Shown here: positions 1-7,717 of the stretch, one piece after another
Numbering within the stretch: position 1 is the stretch's first letter
Layout of the letters: each line of letters begins with the position of its first letter
From: Qipengyuania citrea
GTDB lineage: Bacteria; Pseudomonadota; Alphaproteobacteria; Sphingomonadales; Sphingomonadaceae
Length of the DNA stretch: 64,000 nt
Direction: 5' to 3'
Assembly: GCF_009828015.1 (NCBI RefSeq)
Contig: NZ_WTYG01000002.1
Coordinates: forward strand, 825,360 to 889,359
Position numbers and translations under genes: made by a program
Notes under the pieces: model-generated
The model's database searches: none
What the model was told of the DNA's origin: nothing
What the model saw: only the letters and a program-made list of their open reading frames with translations

Positions 1-284
1 ATGTGGGGCTCGATCGGTCGGCTCGGCTGCTGCCGGCCAGTGCACATTCCTTCGACGTTGATGATCCGCCCGCTCTTATCGATCACGATCATTGCCACGG
101 CGAGTTCGAGGATCTCGTCGTAGAGCGGGTCGAGACCAGTGGTCTCGGTGTCGAGCACCGCAATTTTCATGTGCGGCGGCCCAGCGTTAGCTGGTGCTTG
201 CCAGTCTCTGAGCGCCGTGATGCGGCGCAGGGTGCGCGTGTTTTCGTCCGCCGATGGCGGGCAGCTTTTCGAATGCGATGTCAT
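1..284 (-). CDS. 3'-5' exonuclease, DnaQ-like (partial, runs off left edge)
   Basis: An open frame reads leftward from an ATG at 284 and leaves the window after 94 codons, so the 3' part is missing. Residues 39-50 read MKIAVLDTETTG, the Exo I motif of DEDD-type 3'-5' exonucleases, with D45 and E47 as the expected metal ligands. A hydrophobic strand (ELAVAMIVID) follows as in that fold. Such enzymes trim DNA or RNA 3' ends with two metal ions; the substrate here is unknown. AGAGGAAA about 7 nt before the ATG is a good Shine-Dalgarno and supports the long start, although Met39 directly before the motif is an alternative. It is divergent from the large ATPase gene at 618 and lies in the same mobile island. 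The family call is firm, the role is not. Confidence 0.75.
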   Translation of the reverse strand, partial: MTSHSKSCPPSADENTRTLRRITALRDWQAPANAGPPHMKIAVLDTETTGLDPLYDEILELAVAMIVIDKSGRIINVEGMCTGRQQPSRPIEPH

Positions 285-617
285 AAGGATTTCCTCTGTG
301 GCTCAGACACGAGGTTGAGCTTGGCGAAGGTCTTTTCCTTCACACTCTCACCCTCGGCTGCTCCGTCAGCCTTGAGGCTTTGCAGTCCGGACTTAGGAAA
401 CCAGCTTTTCCCAATGTGGTGACATGCCTAAGTTTCCTTCCCCTTTCGAAAACAGCCAATTTGCTGCTCAGGGCGCACAATTGCAGTTCGCCAACTTCTA
501 CTTTCGCAAGAACCGTGCAGAGCGAGGTTATCCTGCTACGGTGAGCAATATTTCCGCTTGGAAATGGCACGGAAAAAGGTTGAAGGGTCTTCGATGGCCA
601 GCGAGAGGAAGCGCCAA
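285..617. other. Intergenic region between divergent genes
   Basis: This 333-bp stretch separates the leftward exonuclease gene from the rightward ATPase gene and must hold both promoters. Short frames cross it on both strands but have no ribosome site or recognisable protein, so I treat it as non-coding. No clear -35/-10 pair stands out. Confidence 0.4.
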
Positions 618-3509
618 ATGAATGTGGATGAGGGATACGATGCTGCCAAGGCTATTCTTGAAGAGGCGCAATCCCGCCTGCCCGAGATCACGACAGAAGA
701 AGACGCCAAGATTCAGGTCATTAATCGCATCCTGACCCACGCACTCGGTTGGGAGCACAAAGATATTTCTGCCGAGCGGAAGCACGATAATGGTTTTTCA
801 GATTATGTGCTGCACATCGAAAGTAACCCTACGTTTTTGATTGAAGCAAAACGTGCCGGTGTTCTTAATCTAAAGACAAAGTCAATAACGCGCGGGCAGT
901 TTAAGATTTCTGGGCCCGTCATTCGACCAGCGATCGAGGGCGTTAAGCAGGCTGCCGCATATAGTCTGCCTGAAGGAATACCTCTTTGTTTAGTTACTGA
1001 TGGGGTTACATGGATTGTGTTTTTGCCCTGGACTGGCTCAGGGAAATACACCGACAAAGAGGCAATCGTTTTTCCCACGAGCAGTGCTGTGCTTAACTCA
1101 TTTACTGAGTTCTATGAGCTCCTATCCAAGGAGCACATCCAACGAAAAACATACAAAGTCATATTCGATTCGGTTCACGAGAACCGATTGACCTTAGATC
1201 GCATGTTGGTCCCAGCAATTGATCAGTCCGACAACTACATCGTTCAGAAGTCAGCATTGGCATTTGACCTAGAAACGGTGTTTTCGAAATTTTTCTCGAA
1301 TCTTACGGGTCAGAACGATCCAGATATGCTTGCCGAATGCTTTGTCGAAACCCGCGAGAGCAGAATTGCCGATTTCTCCCTAGAGAAGCTTACCAAGAAT
1401 GTCCTTGGCAACGTCGCCGCCGGTCATCAGAGCATTGACGAAGACCTCAAAGACTTAGTTGCTGATGCTGTTTCCAGCGATGGTGGCCAGACGGTTTTTA
1501 TCGTGGGGCCTTCCGGGGCGGGCAAATCGACTTTTCTAGATCGATTTTTTTCTCGGACCCTCGACGCGGATATCAGGTCTCAATGCCTAGTCATCAAAAT
1601 CGATATTCAAGATGCCACCGGTGATTTAGATACACTGCTGCCATGGCTCACAGAGAAAGCCATCGCATCTATCGAAACTCAGCTTTATGATGGCGGGTCA
1701 CCATCTTGGGAAGAACTCTTTGGTCTATACCACCTTGAATACGTGAGAAAATCAAAAGGTGCAGATGCTAGATTGTATCAACGAGACAAAGAGGCGTTTA
1801 AAGATAAGTTCTCGGCCTACATGGACGAGCAGGTGGAACAGGATAGGGAAGGCTTTTTACGACGCCTTTTGAAAGATATCGTTGGAAATCGGAAACGGCT
1901 TCCCGTTTTCATAATTGACAACACCGACGAATTCTCAATCGAAATCAAGGCAAAGGTCTTTCAATATGTGCAAGCCCTGCAGAGGCTTGCCAGAAATTGC
2001 CTCATATTCTTCCCATCTACAGACCGGTCTGCTTGGGCTTTTGCAAAAACCGATATCTTTAATATTTACTCATCTCGTTCATTCTTTCTTCCGACACCTC
2101 CGCCTCGTGAGGTCTTTCGAAAGCGCGTAGATTTTCTAAAATTCAGAACCGATCAATCTAAGAGCGAGGCTGAGGCTGCAAAATACATCGCTCAGCATGG
2201 TATCACAGTTAAAATTCAGAACATTTCAGCTTTTGCATCTGTGGTGGAAGCGGTCTTTGTTGAACAAGACTACGCATCCAAGCAGGTCGGTGAATTGGCT
2301 AATTACAACATGAGGAAATCCCTCGATCTGGCAAAGAGGGTAATCACGTCATCGGTCTTAAATCTCGAAGATCTAGTTCGATCTTATATAACTTCGACAA
2401 TGGCTGCACCATCTATTCAGCATTTCTCAAACGCTCTCATCAAAGGCGACTACTCCTTTTACAAAGAAGAAGATGAGCCTGCAATTTTCCCAGTATTTCA
2501 GGTTGATAAAAACATCCGGCAGTCACCTCTGACAAACTTAAGATTATTGCAGCATTTGTCCGACGCTAGCCAATCTGCCCATTCTTCAGATGATCGTTAT
2601 GTCCGGGCAGAGGCGATACTCTCATTTTTCGACGCAATGTCTATCACCGAACTTGCAACACAGCGGAGCTTAGAGGGGCTACTAGAAGCAGGACTCATTG
2701 AACCTTATGACCTGTCTCGGCGCGGATACTCGGATGATAGGAGGTTTGCGATCACCTTTAGGGGCCTGTCGCATCTCCGGATGGCGAAGTTCAACCCAGT
2801 TTTCTTCGAGCAGATGGCATTAACAACTCCGTTGGCTGATTCCGAGATTAGTGAACAGATTCGGAGTGCTTTCCATCAAAAAGGTCGCGTCGGCGCGCGT
2901 CTGGAGAAAGTTCGAGAACTATTCGCTCAATATTTAGCCGACGAAGACTCGAGGCATTGTTTTGTCCCAGAAAGACCAGAATTTTCGCAACAGGCTGACC
3001 TAGCCAAAGAAATTCATGACCGCTGGGTTTCGGCGGCGCCTACCGAAGAGATGTGGGCACCTGTTGATGTCGTTGGAGAACGACTGACGGGAAAAATCGA
3101 GAAGTTCGACAAGTTTAAGGGCTTTGGGTTTGTCGAGTTTCCTAGCCTCAAAGAAAGCGCCTTTCTTCATATTAGACATGTAGAAGCGAGCGGAATCGAC
3201 CCAATACCGGACCCACTTCCAGGAGATGTAATCGAGTGCGAAGTGACCCGTAATGACAAAGGGCTTGCAGTTTCCAAGGTCGTATCGTTCAAGCCTGCAA
3301 ACGAAATGCGGGTGTCTGGCAGGATTGTGAAACTTATACCCAATAAGCGCTTTGGGTTTGCTCATATCCCTTCTTTGAAGAAGGATGCGTTCTTTCACTT
3401 TGATTGGTTTTCTGAGGAACTTCAATTGCGCTTACACGAAGGAATGGAATTGGACGCTATGGTCGTGAGTGACGACGAGGGGCAACTCCAGATTCGACGC
3501 ACTTTATAA
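618..3509 (+). CDS. PD-(D/E)XK-like / P-loop ATPase / double cold-shock-domain protein (candidate defence protein)
   Basis: A 963-residue protein with three parts. Residues ~40-130 resemble the N-terminal nuclease domain of type I restriction R subunits: D62 (GFSDYVL) followed by E76-x-K78 (FLIEAKRA) fits a PD-(D/E)XK site. Residues ~290-440 hold a P-loop NTPase with Walker A GPSGAGKS (297-304) and Walker B FIIDNTDE (D434). The C-terminus has two OB/cold-shock-like folds, ~823-890 (KGFGFVEF, then AFLHI) and ~897-963 (KRFGFAHI, then AFFHF), which normally bind single-stranded nucleic acid. Longer frames start at 558, but GAGAGGAA 8 nt before the ATG at 618 decides the start. The gene is clearly AT-richer than its neighbours (TTA, ATA and AAA codons), a sign of transfer. 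It lies alone between an exonuclease and a relaxase. A single-gene nucleic-acid sensing and cutting system is inference. Confidence 0.7.
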   Translation: MNVDEGYDAAKAILEEAQSRLPEITTEEDAKIQVINRILTHALGWEHKDISAERKHDNGFSDYVLHIESNPTFLIEAKRAGVLNLKTKSITRGQFKISGPVIRPAIEGVKQAAAYSLPEGIPLCLVTDGVTWIVFLPWTGSGKYTDKEAIVFPTSSAVLNSFTEFYELLSKEHIQRKTYKVIFDSVHENRLTLDRMLVPAIDQSDNYIVQKSALAFDLETVFSKFFSNLTGQNDPDMLAECFVETRESRIADFSLEKLTKNVLGNVAAGHQSIDEDLKDLVADAVSSDGGQTVFIVGPSGAGKSTFLDRFFSRTLDADIRSQCLVIKIDIQDATGDLDTLLPWLTEKAIASIETQLYDGGSPSWEELFGLYHLEYVRKSKGADARLYQRDKEAFKDKFSAYMDEQVEQDREGFLRRLLKDIVGNRKRLPVFIIDNTDEFSIEIKAKVFQYVQALQRLARNCLIFFPSTDRSAWAFAKTDIFNIYSSRSFFLPTPPPREVFRKRVDFLKFRTDQSKSEAEAAKYIAQHGITVKIQNISAFASVVEAVFVEQDYASKQVGELANYNMRKSLDLAKRVITSSVLNLEDLVRSYITSTMAAPSIQHFSNALIKGDYSFYKEEDEPAIFPVFQVDKNIRQSPLTNLRLLQHLSDASQSAHSSDDRYVRAEAILSFFDAMSITELATQRSLEGLLEAGLIEPYDLSRRGYSDDRRFAITFRGLSHLRMAKFNPVFFEQMALTTPLADSEISEQIRSAFHQKGRVGARLEKVRELFAQYLADEDSRHCFVPERPEFSQQADLAKEIHDRWVSAAPTEEMWAPVDVVGERLTGKIEKFDKFKGFGFVEFPSLKESAFLHIRHVEASGIDPIPDPLPGDVIECEVTRNDKGLAVSKVVSFKPANEMRVSGRIVKLIPNKRFGFAHIPSLKKDAFFHFDWFSEELQLRLHEGMELDAMVVSDDEGQLQIRRTL

Positions 3510-3789
3510 TCCAATAAGTATCGTCAATTAACATTTTCGGTGTCCAAACTGAAACGACCCGTGGAGGACTCCGTCCGGGACAGGGCTGGCTCGGTCATCA
3601 TCCGGTCCTACCCAAAGAATGCAATTCTCGAAGCACTGGAATTGGTTGCCTCGGAGAGGCGATGAGGCAATTTCCGGGACCAACGCGTTTGCCTGTATTT
3701 CATTGTTCACAGGAGGTGCGGCCAGTAGTTTGGCCCCACGACCCAAGCTGTAGCAAGCTATGCCGAACGCTTTGTCTGGCCCCGTATCA
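3510..3789. other. Intergenic region with a short in-frame open stretch
   Basis: After the TAA at 3507-3509 the same frame stays open to a TGA at 3663-3665. From a GTG at 3540 it would give 41 residues beginning MSKLKRPVED and ending LVASERR. The stretch looks protein-like but has no ribosome site, so it may be the relic of a gene. The rest, to 3789, holds nothing recognisable; it lies between the convergent ATPase and relaxase genes. Confidence 0.3.
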
Positions 3790-5553
3790 TCACCTTCCTA
3801 GGTCTTGGTCCGGATATCTTGGCCATGGCTTCCCCTCTGCCGCCCCACCTGGTAACGAATGAGAATTCTGCGGAGACGGCTTGGGCCGAGGCTCGCTGGC
3901 TCCTGCTCCGTCATTAGGACGAACAGGATGTGAGGTCGCGGCTTGGTCTGGTGCGTGCGGCTGAATAGGGGCTGGAAAAGTCGGCATTTGCTGCTTCTGT
4001 GGCTCCACAATTGCCAAGCCTAGTTCGTTGGCGATTTTATGGACGCGCCTGAGGTCACGACGCGAAAAGCCTTCGGCGATCACCGCTTCCTCACCGCGCA
4101 GCTTAAGCAAGCGGAGCGACAAGGCTATCGCCGCGTCCGTGGGCCGCCCTGTGATGACGATGACATCCCCGCAATCTGTGACACGGGTCGAGGCTTCAGA
4201 TCGGTCCTTCGCCGTGTAAACGACTTTGGCTCCCAACCTCCGTCCTCGGAAGGAGGCATCCTCAATTATGTCTAAGCGGTGTGGATTCTGGATGATCTTT
4301 GGCGAGTGAACGATTGTCGACCCTGTTGCCATGGCAAGGATTTCCGCAGGGTCTCCCGGTCGAGCGCCAGCCATCCAATCTTCAAAAGATGGAAATGCGC
4401 AAGATGATCGCGTCGACGTCATCGCCTCGCTGGCAGCATTGCCAAGGCTCTTCCGCAACGCATTCGACACTCGCTTTAGGCGCCCCTGAAACTCCGCCTT
4501 CTCAGCTTCGAACCGGATGCGATCAACCTGATGACGAGTTGCTTTTTGCGGTTTAGCCTTACCGCTGAAATCCCGGGGAAGTGGACCAAAGCGCTCCTGA
4601 AGCTTCGCGCTGCTCCATTTCCGCAAGACAGAGGGACGCACTTTCTCGGATGCTTTTCGCCCTTCATCATCCACGTAATGAACTTGGTATGCTGCGTTGG
4701 ACCCGGTCATGGCGAGTTCGATGCCAAATTGGCCGAGATCGGACAGGAACGGTCCGAGTTCACTGTGCCGCTCAACCAGACCCGGAATTATCTCTTTAAC
4801 CAGCTGCTCACTCGAAAGACTGCTTTCGTCGCGCCCCAATTCAGACCTTGCTTTGGCACACTTTGCGCGCGAGAAATCCTCGTCCGGCCAAAGGCTGGGA
4901 TCATCAGCGGGTCCTAGATCTATCGAGCCGCCATCGCCGATTAATCTGCCATCCCTGACCTCCCATCTCGCCTTGGCTTCACGGCGCCAGCCAAACCGAT
5001 CTTCCATGCAGGCCAACAGTTGATGAGCACGCAGGAGATCATATTTTGGGAGCGGAACGGGTTCGCCGGTATGGGTATCGATACGGGTCACCATGAGATG
5101 GAAATGCGGATGATCGGTATCGAGATGGACCGCAGCGACGGCCGGGCAATTCTCAAGCCCGAGACCTTGAAGCAGTATATCGACCGCCTCTTCAAAGTGC
5201 TCGAGCATTTCTTCATCATCTCGGATGCTGACGATAAAATGCTCGACAAGGCCGTCGCCGCCATCAGCAGCCTCGAGAAGCGCCGCGACCTCCTCAGCAA
5301 TCGCTTCCGGCGAGTGGCATAAGATATTGCGAGCCAGTTTGGCGGCAACCTCTTCCGAATGATCGTCACGGCGAACGTAGCGCAAGAGGTCGGAATGATA
5401 GCTGTCGACCGACGTCATCATCTGTGCGGTTGCCAAATCCTTTAGCTGGGCCCGCCAAATATAGTGGACTAGGGCTCCCGCTTTATCGCGTAGGCGCGAA
5501 CGGTCCGTGGCCTTTGCGAGGCCCCGGGACTCTGCCTTGAAGAAGGCAGTCAT
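3790..5553 (-). CDS. Relaxase / mobilisation nuclease (HUH, VirD2/TraI-like)
   Basis: This 587-residue protein should nick one strand at oriT, stay bound to the 5' end through a tyrosine and pilot the strand into the recipient. The histidine triad motif HLDTDHPHFH lies at 143-152 and matches HxDxxHxHxH of HUH relaxases. Tyrosines in the N-terminal 60 residues (ALVHYIWR, YHSDLLRY) are candidates for the catalytic one. Residues ~395-505 (around GRRLGAKVVYTAKDRSEAS and AVIAEGFSRRDL) resemble the LPD7-type domain often attached to relaxases; this is by eye only. Its start overlaps the upstream MobC-like gene by ATGA, so they are translationally coupled. No type IV secretion or coupling-protein genes lie in the window, so the island may be mobilisable rather than self-transmissible, or those genes lie to the left. 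Confidence 0.85.
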   Translation of the reverse strand: MTAFFKAESRGLAKATDRSRLRDKAGALVHYIWRAQLKDLATAQMMTSVDSYHSDLLRYVRRDDHSEEVAAKLARNILCHSPEAIAEEVAALLEAADGGDGLVEHFIVSIRDDEEMLEHFEEAVDILLQGLGLENCPAVAAVHLDTDHPHFHLMVTRIDTHTGEPVPLPKYDLLRAHQLLACMEDRFGWRREAKARWEVRDGRLIGDGGSIDLGPADDPSLWPDEDFSRAKCAKARSELGRDESSLSSEQLVKEIIPGLVERHSELGPFLSDLGQFGIELAMTGSNAAYQVHYVDDEGRKASEKVRPSVLRKWSSAKLQERFGPLPRDFSGKAKPQKATRHQVDRIRFEAEKAEFQGRLKRVSNALRKSLGNAASEAMTSTRSSCAFPSFEDWMAGARPGDPAEILAMATGSTIVHSPKIIQNPHRLDIIEDASFRGRRLGAKVVYTAKDRSEASTRVTDCGDVIVITGRPTDAAIALSLRLLKLRGEEAVIAEGFSRRDLRRVHKIANELGLAIVEPQKQQMPTFPAPIQPHAPDQAATSHPVRPNDGAGASEPRPKPSPQNSHSLPGGAAEGKPWPRYPDQDLGR

Positions 5554-5864
5554 TGCGAGACTCCGGTGGAGTTCTTTTTCTGATGATTGCTAGAGCTGTG
5601 ACGAAGTTCCTTGAACGCATGCTCGAGCGCCGCGACAGCCTCGCTCCTGCTATCATCTGGAAGACCGTCGCGAACAGCCTGGTGAACCGCAAGGATTGCT
5701 TTGCCCATGGCTCGTCGGATGTCACAAAGTGCGTCCGGCTGCGCGTCGAGGACAAGCCGCCGCGCGTATTGCCCAATGGAAATATCGCCGGCCTTGCGTT
5801 GCACCTCGGCCTGTTCGCTGGCCGTCAAATTGAAGCCAAAGGTCTTCCTGTCTTTCCTTTTCAC
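5550..5864 (-). CDS. MobC/TraJ-like relaxosome accessory protein
   Basis: A 104-residue protein directly upstream of the relaxase and overlapping it by 4 nt (ATGA). The N-terminus (RKTFGFNLTASEQAEVQRKAG, then SIGQYARRLVLD) has the strand-helix-helix look of ribbon-helix-helix MobC/TraJ proteins, which bind oriT and bring the relaxase to nic. The C-terminal half is helical and charged. The gene starts right beside the putative oriT, as in the RP4 family. Shine-Dalgarno GAGGAA (revcomp of ttcctc at 5872-5877) lies 7 nt before the ATG. Confidence 0.65.
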   Translation of the reverse strand: MKRKDRKTFGFNLTASEQAEVQRKAGDISIGQYARRLVLDAQPDALCDIRRAMGKAILAVHQAVRDGLPDDSRSEAVAALEHAFKELRHSSSNHQKKNSTGVSQ

Positions 5865-5904
5865 GGGTATTCCTCCTCAAGTTGCGAGAAGGCGAAGCCG
5901 CCGA

Positions 5905-5945
5905 GAAACTCGCTGTGTTAACAGCATGCATCCTGCGTAACTTCT
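5905..5945. other. oriT: Putative oriT with nic-like core
   Basis: The 212-bp gap upstream of the mobC-like gene contains CATCCTGC at 5929-5936, which fits the YATCCTG|Y nic core known from RP4/IncP-type origins; cleavage would fall between 5935 and 5936. Just before it is a small hairpin, GCTGT (5912-5916) GTTA ACAGC (5921-5925), where RP4-type origins carry the accessory-protein dyad. With nicking on the + strand the relaxase genes would transfer last, as is usual. The 8-base core alone is expected by chance several times in 64 kb, so position and hairpin carry the argument. Confidence 0.45.
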
Positions 5946-5980
5946 GGAGCAATAACGTATTTTGAAGGATTTAAAGTGAA

Positions 5981-6008
5981 ACGGCGGGACACCATTGGGC
6001 CCCGCCGT
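5981..6008 (-). terminator. Hairpin downstream of 6077-6742
   Basis: A perfect 8-bp inverted repeat, ACGGCGGG (5981-5988) and CCCGCCGT (6001-6008), with a 12-nt loop. It lies 69 nt beyond the stop of the leftward gene at 6077. On the minus strand it is followed by TTCACTTTAAA, only moderately T-rich, so it may be a weak terminator or part of the oriT region. Confidence 0.4.
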
Positions 6009-6076
6009 CAACTGTTCGGCAATGGACTGGCAACTGAACAGAGCCATGCTGCCGTCAAAATGCTGGCAAAATGCCG

Positions 6077-6742
6077 CTAGCAGGCAGAAGGCCCGTCCAG
6101 GATGCTTCGGATGAAGTTGGATGTGCGAGCGTCGCTCAACTCTCCATTCATCCAGATCGCCAAAGTGTCCGGATCCGGCTCCTTCGCATCCCTATACGAG
6201 AGAAGGCTTCGCCCTGGTTCTTCGAGAGCGTCGCGGCGCTGAATCTCGAGGAATTTGGGCCGGGTCTCCCAATATCTTCCTAGCGGATCGAAACGCTTTT
6301 CAGCGACGCGAAGCACTAGACCCGCTCCCAAGATGACATCTCGGTGCAGTGAGCCAAAGCGGCGCGAAAGCGCCCCATCACGTGTCATGAAGACACGATA
6401 CTCCAATTCGGAGTCTCTCGCTTCAGACCGCAGCCTGTCGACGAGTTCGCCGGTTGGAACGAGGTCCTTCCCTACTACAGGAACGTCTACGACGATTACG
6501 TCGCAGCTGTTACCGATCCGCTTCATCAGGCCGTTAATACGCTCGGGGACTATGACGCGCACATCCTCCCCCTCTACGAGACGCAGATAGGCAGCACCTT
6601 CTGCGGTAGTGGCTGTGATGATGGGTATCCCTTCGAGTTCCGCCACAGCCTTGAGCACGCGCACCGGCATCGCCGAGTAGGTGTCCTCTGCTGCACGGAC
6701 ATTGATCGCTAGGGTATGAAGCTTGGGAGTGGGTTTGCTCAC
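6077..6742 (-). CDS. Hypothetical protein, possibly ParA/MinD-like without a P-loop
   Basis: A 221-residue protein I do not recognise. Residues ~80-90 read CDVIVVDVPVVG, similar to the switch II strand of ParA/MinD ATPases (VIVDTPP), but no deviant Walker A motif is visible near the N-terminus, so an ATPase call is not supported. It begins inside the stop of the upstream gene (ATGA at 6739-6742), so the two form an operon. Both lie beside the mobilisation module; a role in maintenance or regulation of the island is a guess from position. Confidence 0.55.
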   Translation of the reverse strand: MSKPTPKLHTLAINVRAAEDTYSAMPVRVLKAVAELEGIPIITATTAEGAAYLRLVEGEDVRVIVPERINGLMKRIGNSCDVIVVDVPVVGKDLVPTGELVDRLRSEARDSELEYRVFMTRDGALSRRFGSLHRDVILGAGLVLRVAEKRFDPLGRYWETRPKFLEIQRRDALEEPGRSLLSYRDAKEPDPDTLAIWMNGELSDARTSNFIRSILDGPSAC

Positions 6743-7173
6743 AGGACATCCTCCTCGCTGAATGTGGCTCTTGCGGGGACTTGGGTCTTCTCGGGTCCCT
6801 CTTCTGTGTGTGGGGCATCCTTCGCGGAACCGGATACGTGAGCTTCAGCAGTGGAAGCGGTCGCGGCTTCCTGATTGGTCTGGACCCACGGACCGAGAGA
6901 CGCGGCGATAGCTTTGCGCAGCGTATCTGGCTTATGCGCATCGTCGCTCACATCCAGCAGGAGCAGGACTACGTCTTCCTGGCGATATCCTGCCTCGCGC
7001 ATGGTTTCGATGAGCTCCAGATTCTCGCGAACGAGATCGGCCGCTTTCGGCCGGTCGTGGAGCCGCTTCCCCATCGCTTCGCGTCGGCGACGCACGATTG
7101 CGTCTGCCTCCGTGAGAGATAGGGCGGTCCCATCGCGGGACGTTCCCGCCTGGGTATTCTTGGACTTTGTCAT
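6739..7173 (-). CDS. Hypothetical protein of the mobile island
   Basis: A 144-residue protein, first gene of a two-gene leftward operon (ATGA overlap with the next). Residues ~20-95 are helical and charged (ADAIVRRRREAMGKRLHDRP, then ENLELIETMREAGYRQEDV) and could be a small DNA-binding or adaptor domain. The last ~45 residues are low-complexity and acidic (GPEKTQVPARATFSEEDVL). A perfect 10-bp dyad lies 21 nt upstream of the start and suggests regulation at the DNA or leader level. I cannot assign a family. Confidence 0.55.
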   Translation of the reverse strand: MTKSKNTQAGTSRDGTALSLTEADAIVRRRREAMGKRLHDRPKAADLVRENLELIETMREAGYRQEDVVLLLLDVSDDAHKPDTLRKAIAASLGPWVQTNQEAATASTAEAHVSGSAKDAPHTEEGPEKTQVPARATFSEEDVL

Positions 7174-7193
7174 AGCATCTGACCTTCAACCAA

Positions 7194-7216
7194 GCGGCAA
7201 TCCACCGGATTGCCGC
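7194..7216. promoter_or_regulatory. Perfect dyad upstream of the island operon
   Basis: GCGGCAATCC (7194-7203) and GGATTGCCGC (7207-7216) form a perfect 10-bp inverted repeat around a 3-nt centre, 21 nt upstream of the ATG at 7173. This fits either an operator for a dimeric repressor or a tight hairpin in the leader that would sit close to the ribosome site. Nothing in the sequence tells which. Confidence 0.5.
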
Positions 7217-7717
7217 AGAAAAGATCACGCCAGAAATGCGGAAATCGCTGCGTTGGCCGCTCGAATTTCGCGAATCGATTCGCCATCGAAAACCAGCCCT
7301 TGCAACGCCGCACATGGCGTGACACATAATGGTTCACACGCCCGATTTGGTGCGTGTTCACCGGCGGTTTTCAGGGCCGGACATGTGATCTTGAAAGTGG
7401 ATTCGCATCCTCTCTCCCCGACCATTTTTCGTCGTCTTCGCCATACGGTCGAACAGGATCCTGCCTGTTCGAGACGATAAGCCGGGCCGGTGTGCGATGC
7501 GCGGCCGCAACATGGCCGAGCGGATGATCGAGCGGTGGCGATTGGCGATATCGCCAGCCTACTTCGCCCCGGATCTAAGCCATTGCTTCCATAGCGACTT
7601 TTAGGTGGGCGATGCGGGTTGCTCCGCAATGTGCGCTAGACGTTGGTTTCGAGGTTATTAACCTTGCGTCACCCATGCGGATGCAGCGCCGCCCCCCATA
7701 GTTTCAACAGGTACAAT
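7217..7717. other. Intergenic region, island-chromosome junction
   Basis: About 500 bp between the leftward island operon and the rightward hybrid kinase. Frames on both strands lack family resemblance and ribosome sites. Besides the dyad at 7449-7472 I see no tRNA, integrase or attachment repeat that would mark the island's right end. Confidence 0.4.
7449..7472. repeat. Perfect 9-bp inverted repeat
   Basis: TCGAACAGG (7449-7457) and CCTGTTCGA (7464-7472) flank a 6-nt centre ATCCTG. No T-run follows on either strand, so a terminator is unlikely; an operator or recombination-type site is possible. It lies about 250 bp before the hybrid kinase start. Confidence 0.4.

Noticed and set aside
527..534. 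Second match to the nic core YATCCTGY (TATCCTGC)
   Set aside because: An 8-base degenerate motif occurs by chance several times in 64 kb; here there is no hairpin or relaxase gene beside it.
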